Below, in pieces: positions 57,162-64,000 of a DNA stretch of 64,000 nucleotides; position 1 is the stretch's first letter; each line of letters opens with the position of its first letter. The position numbers and the translations under genes were made by a program. Source of the DNA: Amycolatopsis jejuensis (GTDB lineage: Bacteria; Actinomycetota; Actinomycetes; Mycobacteriales; Pseudonocardiaceae); NCBI RefSeq assembly GCF_000717335.1, contig NZ_JNYZ01000026.1, positions 1 to 64,000 on the forward strand. The letters are read 5' to 3'. A model generated the notes under the pieces. That model was not told the DNA's origin. It was given only the letters and a program-made list of their open reading frames with translations, and searched no databases.

Positions 57162-58094
57162 ATGGTCCAGGTCGGTGACGAGCAGATTTACCGCTTGCGG
57201 GACTTCTCTTCATCGCAGCGCGTTCGTGTTGTCGCCATTGAGATGATGAAGAAGAGCGCGAAGTACGAGATCGAGTTCCTGGATGGGGATAGCGCCGGGA
57301 AGCAGGAGAAGGTTCCCGGAAAGCGGCTCCGAGGGCCTTGGTCTGGAGTACGTGAGTACGACGAGGTCATGGCAGCCTGGGAACGTTTTGCCGCGTTTGA
57401 GCTTTCCGATCCGGAGGAAGCAGCCGTCGAAACCGTGTTCTCGGAGTTGATCCCGGAAGAGGTCGCGAATTGGGAGTGGTCTGTGCCCGTGCGCTGGGTC
57501 ACGACGATCTACGACCCGGTAGGGCTTGAGCGACTCATCGGGATCCCAGCCAATGAGCTCATTGGCCAGGTCGATTCGTTCGCGAGTGGCGAGAACACGG
57601 TAGTTTCCCCCGAGGGCACACTCATGATTGCCGAATATGCCTGCCGGGTGAACCCGATGCCGATCCTGAACGGGGTAATCGAGGAAGAACGAAAGTGCCG
57701 GGAGAAGACAAAGCGCGGCGAGTCATACACAAGCCACGACGGACAGCAGAGGATGTCGTCCCCGGAGTGGGAGTATCAGTGGTACCTCGAGCGTTACCGG
57801 CCCCTCCACGAGTTGTTGCGGGGCTGGTGTGGTCATCGCGCAGTCACCATGCAGGAGCGGCTCGCTGCGGCTGAGGCTGAGGTGCAGCGTCTGGACGTGC
57901 TCATCACCCGGCTTGTCGACCAGATGAAGGAGCACGAGCACAGTATTTTCGCCGAGGTGATCGAGCGTGTGCACGAGGAAGAGCGGATCACCGCAGCCAA
58001 CTACCGTCCGGTCGTCGATCGTCCGTTGAAGCCGTCGGAGATACCTGTTCGTTACGAGCGCGCGCCGCGACGCTGGGGGTATCGCAACTGGTGA
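57162..58094 (+). CDS. Hypothetical protein (310 aa)
   Basis: The start ATG 57162 follows GGGGAGG by five bases. The N-terminus (VQVGDEQIYRLRDFSSSQRV, KKSAKYEIEFLD) looks like a small beta-barrel. The middle is acidic, and residues 225-275 form a likely coiled coil (MQERLAAAEAEVQRLDVLIT). I recognise no family. It is convergent with the next gene, 3 bases apart, and lies on the same accessory segment as a second Xre-ImmA pair. Confidence 0.7.
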   Translation: MVQVGDEQIYRLRDFSSSQRVRVVAIEMMKKSAKYEIEFLDGDSAGKQEKVPGKRLRGPWSGVREYDEVMAAWERFAAFELSDPEEAAVETVFSELIPEEVANWEWSVPVRWVTTIYDPVGLERLIGIPANELIGQVDSFASGENTVVSPEGTLMIAEYACRVNPMPILNGVIEEERKCREKTKRGESYTSHDGQQRMSSPEWEYQWYLERYRPLHELLRGWCGHRAVTMQERLAAAEAEVQRLDVLITRLVDQMKEHEHSIFAEVIERVHEEERITAANYRPVVDRPLKPSEIPVRYERAPRRWGYRNW

Positions 58095-58097
58095 GTA

Positions 58098-59553
58098 TCA
58101 CTGGTTCATGAAGGCCTGCAGCTCGCTCGCTGTCGGCTTGCCCAGGGCGTCAGGTCGGACCGCGCGGTCGGGGAACGGATCCATTACGTCGGCGACCTTC
58201 GTAACTCTGTCTGCCCAGTACAGTGCATGTGCGCGACGCTCCGCGGCAAGCGATGACGCGTGCTGCCGCACCTCCGCCGCGTAGGCGCGCAGCTGGCTTG
58301 CTTCCGTCCAGCGTCTCGCTTGATCTCGCGCCTCCTCGTCAATCAGGTGTTCTCGGTGTGCGATCGCGGCGCGTTCCTCGGCTGCGGCCTGTTGCCTCGC
58401 GCGTTCGGCCCGCTGAAGCTCCGCTTGGCGCTGCCGTTCCTCGGCGGCCGCACGCTGCATTGCCAGGCTTCCGTGTCGGAGCCGGATCTCCTCCAGAATC
58501 TCGACCAGATCATCTTCCAGGCGATGGTCGTCGGTGTCCTTCCAGCTGTCGGCCCAGAACCGGCCGCCGGCGCCTGCCAGCACGATGCCGAGATGTTCAT
58601 CCGGGACCTCGTCAAAGTCCGGGAACATGTAGCCCTGTCGCGCTTGTTTGAGCTCGCGTTCGGTGGGCTCGTGAGGAACGCGGAGCGTGGCCTGGGTGAA
58701 TCGGAGCCAGGCCTCGTCCCGGTCGACTGCGAACCGGATTTCGTTGGCATGGCTACTTCTTCCGGCGTACCCACGGGTGTGCCGCTCGGTCTGAAGCGAC
58801 ACGGCCATTCCGGTCGCACGTGCACCTCGGACGAGGGCGTCAAGCAGGTGGAAGGCGCGGTTGCGCTGCGCTCCCTGGACGGGGAAGTCCTCCAACTCCA
58901 TGATCTCCAGCACGACATCGCTGGGATCCGTCGGTGCCTCGGACATGGTTCGGGTCAGCTGCGTGGTCTGCCAGCCGGGCAGCGGTCCAAGTGTGATCGC
59001 CAGCCGGTACTTGCTGTCTTGTCGACAATATTCGAACCCTAGCCGGTTTCCTGCCGGTACTCGCCCGAACCGTTTCGCGGTTGCCGCAAGCTGGCGATAT
59101 TTTGCCGCGTGGTCGGCCGGCGCGAGGACGCGGTGATCGTCTGCGTCCTGGAGTGAGCGCATGAGCTGGTCGACCGGGCCTGTTTTGCGCGAGACCGGCT
59201 TCCGTGGCGGCTTCATAGCCGCTTCCCCCGGGCCTGGTCTGGAGTCTTGGCGCGGGGACGGTAGGGGGGTTTTGGGGATCTTCTTGGATTCCTTACTGTC
59301 GGCGTGCGACGAACTGTGGGGTTCATCCGGGGGCGAATACGTGTCGGTCGCGAGGTAGTGGGTGCCCTCTGTGGTGATCGTTGCCGTCCAGGATGGTCCG
59401 TGGCCCTTCACGATGAGGAGGCCGCGGTTGTGCAGCGCGCGAGCGACCAAACGGTGCGCCCAATCTTCGTACACTCCCGCTGCGCACCCATCTTGCACCC
59501 ACTTGAGGACTGCCCGCTGAGCCGCATTGAGAGGCGCTTTTCGATTGGTCATC
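58098..59553 (-). CDS. Hypothetical protein (484 aa) with N-terminal winged-helix-like segment
   Basis: Residues 5-65 (LNAAQRAVLKWVQDGCAAGV, RALHNRGLLIVKGHG, ATITTEGTHYLA) resemble a winged helix seen in a family of actinobacterial unknown proteins that have a similar N-terminus followed by a variable body. A Pro/Ser-rich linker follows to about 120. A conserved body with KRFGRVPAGNRLGFEYC comes next, then a long Arg/Gln/Ala-rich coiled coil at about 355-420. ATG 59553 was chosen over a longer frame with a poor N-terminus. Function unknown. Confidence 0.7.
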
Positions 59554-59923
59554 CTCACGTCCCTCGAACCGGCGCGACGATCGTCAATACGTGTGAGGGC
59601 AAAATACCCGAGCGCCGATGCTGTTGCCGCTCCCGGGTTGTTACGTTGTTGTGTGTTGGGCTGACCGATGGTGAAGTGCTCGTGCCGAGGGCTCTCCGTC
59701 GTTGTCATGTTACTGGGTGGGCAGTTCGATCACCATTCTCGAGACTATGGAGCCGTCTCGCTGACTTGGTTGCTCGTCCGATGCAACCTGACTGGCGAGC
59801 GCCAACTTCAGCCGGTGAAGGAAGCGCTCGGCGATTACCTGGACGCAGCGGGCCTGCCCGCGGCACGGCGACGATCGTGAACCGATCAGTTCATCTCGGA
59901 TCGCTCCCACAGTGGCGGGCGGA
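59554..59923. other. Intergenic region with one doubtful small ORF
   Basis: It contains the upstream region of the 484-residue gene. A plus-strand frame at 59668-59880 (70 codons, GQFDHHSRDYGAVSLTWLLV) is possible but has no recognisable features. No clear promoter palindrome was found. Confidence 0.35.
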
Positions 59924-60475
59924 CTAGCGGGACGCCGCTTGCTTGGCGACGCCAGTGGTGTTGTATCGGAAGCGCGCCATCTCGACGGTCACGTCGTACT
60001 GATTGGCGATCTGCTCGATCGAGGCTCTGCGCCGCGCAGCGCTCAGAAGTAGGGGTCGAGGCAGGAGGAGTGTTCCCCCGAAGGCGGTGGCCTCTTCCTC
60101 TTCGTCCGGCTTGCAGGTCCGGAAGGGCATCCCGTCGACTTCGCGGATCTCCGACAGACCATGCTTGAGCATGAGGTGTGCGAGTTCGTGTGCGATGTCG
60201 CTGTTCTGGCGGCCAGTGTTGCGCAATGGGCTGACCACGATGATCTTGCGCCGCTCGATCTCGAAGGTGGCTGCGGAAAAAGCGAACGACTGGAGGTGCT
60301 CCAGATCTTCAAGCTCTGCAACATCTACAAGCTCACCCGCGTCAACGATCGAGACACCGAGGTGCTTGGCGAGGTCTCGCGGGTCAAGGCGATCGTGCGA
60401 GGCGAGACCCAGCTCCTTCCGGAATCTTGCCGCCTCTCGTTCGGCTTCAGCCTTGAACCCACGGCGTAGAGTCAC
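59924..60475 (-). CDS. ImmA/IrrE-family metallopeptidase (second copy)
   Basis: A 183-residue short ImmA/IrrE peptidase. Zinc motif HELAH at residues 96-100 and EEEATAFGGTLLLPRPLLL after it. It lacks the C-terminal extension of the 53.4-kb protein. The ATG overlaps the xre stop by 4 bases. It probably cleaves the Xre protein encoded just upstream. Confidence 0.87.
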   Translation of the reverse strand: MTLRRGFKAEAEREAARFRKELGLASHDRLDPRDLAKHLGVSIVDAGELVDVAELEDLEHLQSFAFSAATFEIERRKIIVVSPLRNTGRQNSDIAHELAHLMLKHGLSEIREVDGMPFRTCKPDEEEEATAFGGTLLLPRPLLLSAARRRASIEQIANQYDVTVEMARFRYNTTGVAKQAASR

Positions 60476-60942
60476 AGCTCCCCGCCGGCCACGCGAGCTG
60501 CCAACTTGTCGTGCATCTCACCGAGGAGCGAGTTGAGGCGATGGGGAACCCCGGGGCGAAGCACAGATGCGGCGCGTAGGTGGCACGCCACTACCTGCCG
60601 CTGGGTCGGTGCCTTCGCAAGCACGTCGTACATATTGCGGAGGACGTCCGCAATCTTCGAGGCGGCGTCCGGCGCCAACCGCGGATCGGCGGCGAGGTGC
60701 GCGATCGCCTCGTCGATCGGGGCGACCTGGCGTTCGGTGACGGGCGTGAAGAACTGCCCCGGGGAGACGCCGAGCCATGCGCACAGGAGGGTGAACGAGG
60801 TGAGGTCGGGCTGAGCGCCAGCTTCGACGCGGGTGAAGGTACTGAAGCTGACGCCAGCTTCGGCTGCGGCTTGGCGCAGGGACAACTTCCCGCGGCGCTC
60901 GCGGAGTATCTCGCCCAGCCGGGCGAGATCGAGCCCCTCCAC
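60472..60942 (-). CDS. Xre-family HTH protein (second copy)
   Basis: A 156-residue HTH regulator: LGEILRERRGKLSLRQAAAE and AGVSFSTFTRVEAG at residues 6-40, then a helical region ending MHDKLAARVAGGEL. The start GTG 60942 lies at the junction with the truncated antiporter, so the native promoter may be lost or created by the junction. It is coupled to the ImmA gene. Confidence 0.8.
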   Translation of the reverse strand: MEGLDLARLGEILRERRGKLSLRQAAAEAGVSFSTFTRVEAGAQPDLTSFTLLCAWLGVSPGQFFTPVTERQVAPIDEAIAHLAADPRLAPDAASKIADVLRNMYDVLAKAPTQRQVVACHLRAASVLRPGVPHRLNSLLGEMHDKLAARVAGGEL

Positions 60943-61512
60943 GCTCGGGGACGGACGCGATCGCCGTACCTGTTCATCCCGGTCACGGCCGGTGTGTTCC
61001 TGTCCTCGTACGCGACCACCTGGATCGGTATCCACGCCATTTTCGGGGCGTTCGTCTTCGGTCTGGTCCTGCCTCGGGAGCCGGGACATGAGCTGGCAGG
61101 GAGCATCCGCGACCCACTGGTCGCGGTGAGCACAATGCTGCTGCCGGTCTTCTTCATCGTGACCGGCCTCGCGGTGGACATCGGGGACCTCACGGGGCGC
61201 GGCGGGATCGAACTGGCAGTCATGATCGTGGTCGCATGTACCGGAAAGGTTGTCGGTTCCGCGTTACCGGCACGGCTCTTCGGAATGTCGTGGCCAGAGT
61301 CCGCAAAACTCGGGGTACTGATGAACACCCGTGGTCTCACCGGGCTCATCATCCTAAACGCAGGCATCGGCCTGGGAATTCTCGACACATCGATGTTCAC
61401 CATGATGGTCATTACCGCACTGGTGACCACTGTCATCACGGGACCACTCCTGTTTTCCCGAACACCGCACTTCCTACCGGATTCTCGCCAAAGAGGTGCA
61501 GCCGGCTCGTAG
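60943..61512 (+). pseudogene. C-terminal half of a CPA2-type cation/proton antiporter
   Basis: From about 60960 the frame reads LFIPVTAGVFLSSYATTWIG, HAIFGAFVFGLVLPR, MLLPVFFIVTGLAVDIGDL and AKLGVLMNTRGLTGLIILNA, the last six or so helices of a KefB/NapA-like antiporter. The N-terminal half is missing and no start with a ribosome-binding site exists. The break at about 60943 marks the edge of the accessory segment to its left. Confidence 0.75.
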
Positions 61513-61607
61513 CGGATGATCGGTACGGGCGGAGTTCTCCTGGCGGTTCCCTGTATCGTGGTCCGGGAGTTGGCAGATTATTCTGATCGGGTGGGGTGTG
61601 GGCTGCT

Positions 61608-62390
61608 GTGAGCTTTCGGAACGAAAAGGTTGACGCGGATCTGCTATTCGAGGGACTGCGTGATCTCGGCGTGAGCAACGGGGCAAACCTGATCGTGCAT
61701 TCCTCTCTGTCCGCCTTCGGTGAAGTTGCCGGCGGCGCCGAAGCTGTGGTGCGATCTCTAATGCGCGCAGTCGGGGCCTCGGGGACGGTTGTCGTCCCTA
61801 CCTTCACGGGGCAGGTTGCCGACCCCCATCCCGATTCGCGTACGACGGGGGACCGCCGTGTGGACCTCGCGCGTCGGCAGGTACCGCTCTTCCACAAAGA
61901 TCTCCCTACGCCGATGGGGAAGATTCCCAATACCGTCCTGGCCTGGTCTGGACGGCACCGTAGCCATCACCCCCAGGTCTCCGTGGCAGCGCTCGGCGCG
62001 CACGCTCTTGATGTGACGCGACGGCAACCGCTGGCCTACGCAGTGGGAAAGGGATCACCGTTCGATTGGCTGCACCATCACGACGCACAGATCCTGTTGC
62101 TCGGCGTCGGCCACAACCGCAACTCCTTTCTGCATTACGCCGAATCGCTCATACCTAACCATCGGCGGAAGCTTCGGCGGTTTCCCTACCTGGTGGAGCA
62201 GCAGCGAGTTTGGGTGGAGGCTGATGACGTCGGGGACGACAACGGCCGCTTCTTTCCTCGCGTCGGAGCAGAGTTCGGTGAACTTGGAAACATCAAGCGA
62301 AGCGTGATCGGGCGTGCTACTTGCGAGCTGATCGACAGCGTTTCGTTTGTTGAATTTGCCAGTAAGAGACTCGAAGAACTTCTGAGCTGA
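61608..62390 (+). CDS. AAC(3)-family N-acyltransferase
   Basis: A 260-residue protein of the aminoglycoside 3-N-acetyltransferase (Antibiotic_NAT) fold: LIVHSSLSAFGEVAGGAEAV, VVVPTFTG, TPMGKIPNTVLAWSGRHRSH, HPQVSVAALGAHA and LLLGVGHNRNSFLHYAESLI. Members transfer acyl groups from CoA to amines, both in resistance and in natural-product assembly. A CoA-ligase-like gene follows 30 bases later, which favours a biosynthetic pairing. GTG 61608 was chosen; GTG 61596 is also possible. Confidence 0.85.
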   Translation: MSFRNEKVDADLLFEGLRDLGVSNGANLIVHSSLSAFGEVAGGAEAVVRSLMRAVGASGTVVVPTFTGQVADPHPDSRTTGDRRVDLARRQVPLFHKDLPTPMGKIPNTVLAWSGRHRSHHPQVSVAALGAHALDVTRRQPLAYAVGKGSPFDWLHHHDAQILLLGVGHNRNSFLHYAESLIPNHRRKLRRFPYLVEQQRVWVEADDVGDDNGRFFPRVGAEFGELGNIKRSVIGRATCELIDSVSFVEFASKRLEELLS

Positions 62391-62420
62391 AATGCGCAGT
62401 CGGTCAAGAGGAGGGCTTCA

Positions 62421-63416
62421 GTGTTGACCACTTCGGAAAAGTACTTCAATCTCGGTCAATTTGTCGTACCGAAATACAACCAAGAGGCACTGGCGAGGGA
62501 ATGGCGGTTCATTTGGCGGGAACCCGCATTGGCGTTCTACCGGAGCAAGTACTCCAGCAAGGGATTGATACCCGGACACCTCCCCGCGCAGGATCAGATC
62601 CCAATTACGTATGCTCGCGAACTCAGACAGGACGAAGCGGACCATCCGCCGTACGGTACGCATCGAGCGGTCATCCCCGAGACCGCCCGCGAGCTCTCGG
62701 TAAGCCAGGACGTCAGCGGGCAACGATTTCTCCGTCTGCGCAGCGAGCGCGACATGCAGGTCCACGACGACATCCTTGCCGGCACCCTGAAAACCGTTGG
62801 AATACAAGGTCACGACCTTGTCGTACACGTGTCTTTGCAGAGCCTCGGCGAGCCAGCGATCTGCCGTGCTCTGCACCAGATCAACGCGACCTCGTTCCCC
62901 CTGTCGGCTCCCGTCGACGACCATGCCGCCGAAGGTCATCTGGCATTGTGGAGGCGCCTCAGGCCCCGCGTTCTCTTTACATCGCTCGACGTGCTGATCC
63001 GATATCTACGAGTGGCATCGAATCAAGGGATCCGCATGCGGGACGTGTTCTCGGGTGGCTGCGTCGTTGCCGTCGATTCTCCTCTGTCCCCCGAAGACAG
63101 CCTGTTCATCAGACAGCTGTCCGACGGCGGGACTCCGGTACGGGTCGTGGACGTCGTACCAGAGGTGCCCGCGTTCATTGCTGTCGACTGCTCAGCAACC
63201 GGCGGTTTCCACCTGCCCAGTCACCATCTTCACTTACAGGTCTGCGACCCCTTGACAGGCCGGGAACTCCCCTGCGGCGAGCCGGGACACATCACGGTCA
63301 GCAGCGTTGGCCTCGACACGCTGTGGATCAAGTACGATAGCGGAAGGGAGGGAGTTGTCGACCGATCACTCTGCGAATGCGGGCATTCGAGCGTTCGATA
63401 CACGCCGATTCGATAG
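62421..63416 (+). CDS. PaaK-like adenylate-forming enzyme, C-terminally truncated
   Basis: A 331-residue protein with a distant phenylacetate-CoA-ligase fold (FVVPKYNQEALAREWRFIW, then a central Rossmann-like part, ELPCGEPGHITVSSVGLDTL and the late cysteine motif CECGHSS). Family members are about 430 residues. This one stops where the hinge and C-terminal domain should begin, immediately before IS5-related sequence, so it was probably cut by insertion. AGGAGG precedes GTG 62421 by six bases. It would activate an acid for the neighbouring acyltransferase. Confidence 0.65.
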   Translation: MLTTSEKYFNLGQFVVPKYNQEALAREWRFIWREPALAFYRSKYSSKGLIPGHLPAQDQIPITYARELRQDEADHPPYGTHRAVIPETARELSVSQDVSGQRFLRLRSERDMQVHDDILAGTLKTVGIQGHDLVVHVSLQSLGEPAICRALHQINATSFPLSAPVDDHAAEGHLALWRRLRPRVLFTSLDVLIRYLRVASNQGIRMRDVFSGGCVVAVDSPLSPEDSLFIRQLSDGGTPVRVVDVVPEVPAFIAVDCSATGGFHLPSHHLHLQVCDPLTGRELPCGEPGHITVSSVGLDTLWIKYDSGREGVVDRSLCECGHSSVRYTPIR

Positions 63417-63491
63417 CCTCATCCTGAATTCCCCACGCCACAACAGCGTCAACAACGTCGGCCGTGCCCGTCCACCCCGGATGGTCCCCGG

Positions 63492-63905
63492 CTAGACGTC
63501 CCCTGCCTGTCCCGGAGTGAGGATCACCGCCAAGGGCAGACCCGCGACGTCGACGGCCAGATGGATCTTGGTGGTCAGCCCTCCCCGGGAACGCCCGAGG
63601 CACTCCCCGTCGACGGCGAGGTCCTCGATCCGGTCCGCGCAGCCCCCTTTTTTCCGGGCACCGGCCGCGTGCTGATGCGCCTGGACGCTCGTGGAATCGA
63701 CACTGATCACAAACTCGACATTGTCCCCCAACGTGCCCAGGGAATCGTCTTTGACGATCACCTGCTCCAGGATCCGGTCCCAGGTCCCGTCCGCGGTCCA
63801 CTTCCGCAACCGCTCGTGCGCGGTCTTCCAGGGCCCGTACCGCTCAGGCAGATCACGCCATGGTGCACCGGTGCGCTCGTGCCACAGAATCGGCGGCCGA
63901 GGCGG
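63492..63905 (-). pseudogene. IS5-family transposase fragment
   Basis: The frame reads ILWHERTGAPWRDLPERYGP, KWTADGTWDRILEQVIV, VISVDSTSVQAHQHAAGARK and LGRSRGGLTTKIHLAVD, then stops after TPGQAGDV. The N-terminus is lost at about 63905 and the second half of the catalytic domain is absent. Some IS5 subgroups split here by frameshifting, but no second frame follows. Confidence 0.75.
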
Positions 63906-63930
63906 CCACCAACGCGATCCTGACCGACCT

Positions 63931-64000
63931 CGCGGAGCGACCACAGGGCCGTGGTCGTGGACTCGCCGCCCGGAGCCGGCAAAAGCACCCTGGTGGTCCG
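63931..64000 (+). CDS. Start of a P-loop NTPase frame, cut by window end
   Basis: The frame reads AVVVDSPPGAGKSTLVV, a clear Walker A motif of the kind found in AAA-type or helicase proteins. Its 5' side abuts the IS5 fragment, so the true N-terminus may be missing. The rest lies outside the window. Confidence 0.4.

Noticed and set aside
1..64000. CRISPR array, riboswitch or rRNA
   Set aside because: No regularly spaced direct repeats, no recognisable aptamer core and no rRNA signature were seen.

Overview
The window is high-GC DNA with strong G/C preference at third codon positions, frequent GTG starts and actinobacterial-type families: GntR/FCD and TetR regulators, a CYP102-type P450, a fungalysin-like peptidase, a HelD remnant and pSAM2-like integrative-element debris. 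A filamentous actinobacterium is likely. Pseudonocardiales (Amycolatopsis or Saccharopolyspora-like) is my best guess, from general protein resemblance only. The region looks like an accessory part of a chromosome: intact catabolic operons alternate with heavily decayed genes and nested insertion sequences.

0-8 kb is a peptide-processing block: tldD-tldE, a second convergent tldE paralogue, a divergent S10 serine carboxypeptidase and a class-V aminotransferase. tldD and the aminotransferase share a 16-bp palindrome in their promoter regions. 9-15 kb is an acidic amino-acid catabolic operon: DAACS transporter, Asp/Glu racemase, 3-methylaspartate ammonia-lyase and a FumA-type hydratase (probable mesaconase), followed by a convergent GntR/FCD regulator with a palindrome at its own start. 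15-19 kb holds a wrecked helD, a LysR regulator, a decayed CitE-type lyase and a class III CoA-transferase. The last two could continue the methylaspartate route to citramalyl-CoA or methylmalyl-CoA cleavage.

19.5-25 kb is mostly debris: an AICE-like HTH and transfer-gene remnant, IS5 fragments, a broken alcohol dehydrogenase and a broken aminotransferase. Two intact genes sit in it, an alpha/beta hydrolase that has lost its nucleophile serine and a cupin. 25-32 kb is a Paa-like catabolic operon (PaaK-type CoA ligase, gamma-carbonic anhydrase, amidohydrolase, DUF59 protein, type-B carboxylesterase), divergent from a frameshifted ThDP-enzyme gene and a TetR gene. A TGCGA-N8-TCGCA palindrome occurs at four places around this block and the cupin gene and probably defines the TetR regulon. 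32.8-36.7 kb is a self-sufficient P450-reductase fusion with a convergent TetR gene.

37-48 kb is a transposon graveyard: two abutting IS3-type elements, a third IS3 fragment, and an IS21 element whose istA is interrupted by an IS256-family element with a readable 8-bp target duplication. It surrounds a fungalysin-type metallopeptidase and a broken oligopeptide ABC ATPase gene. 48.4-55.4 kb is the most interesting part. It has two conserved genes of unknown function, a TOTE-type archaeo-eukaryotic primase fused to a superfamily 2 helicase, then an Xre - ImmA/IrrE peptidase - PIN-like triad, a strong terminator and the 3' part of a tRNA-Ala(GGC) that looks like an attachment site. 55.6-61 kb carries an IS630-type element inserted in a 52-codon ORF, two large unknown genes, a second Xre-ImmA/IrrE pair and a truncated cation/proton antiporter at the island edge. 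The window ends with an AAC(3)-fold acyltransferase next to a truncated CoA ligase, an IS5 fragment and the start of a P-loop gene.

Many frameshifts are single-base gaps at otherwise well-conserved positions. I read them as gene decay because they cluster in mobile and accessory genes, but sequencing error cannot be excluded from sequence alone.
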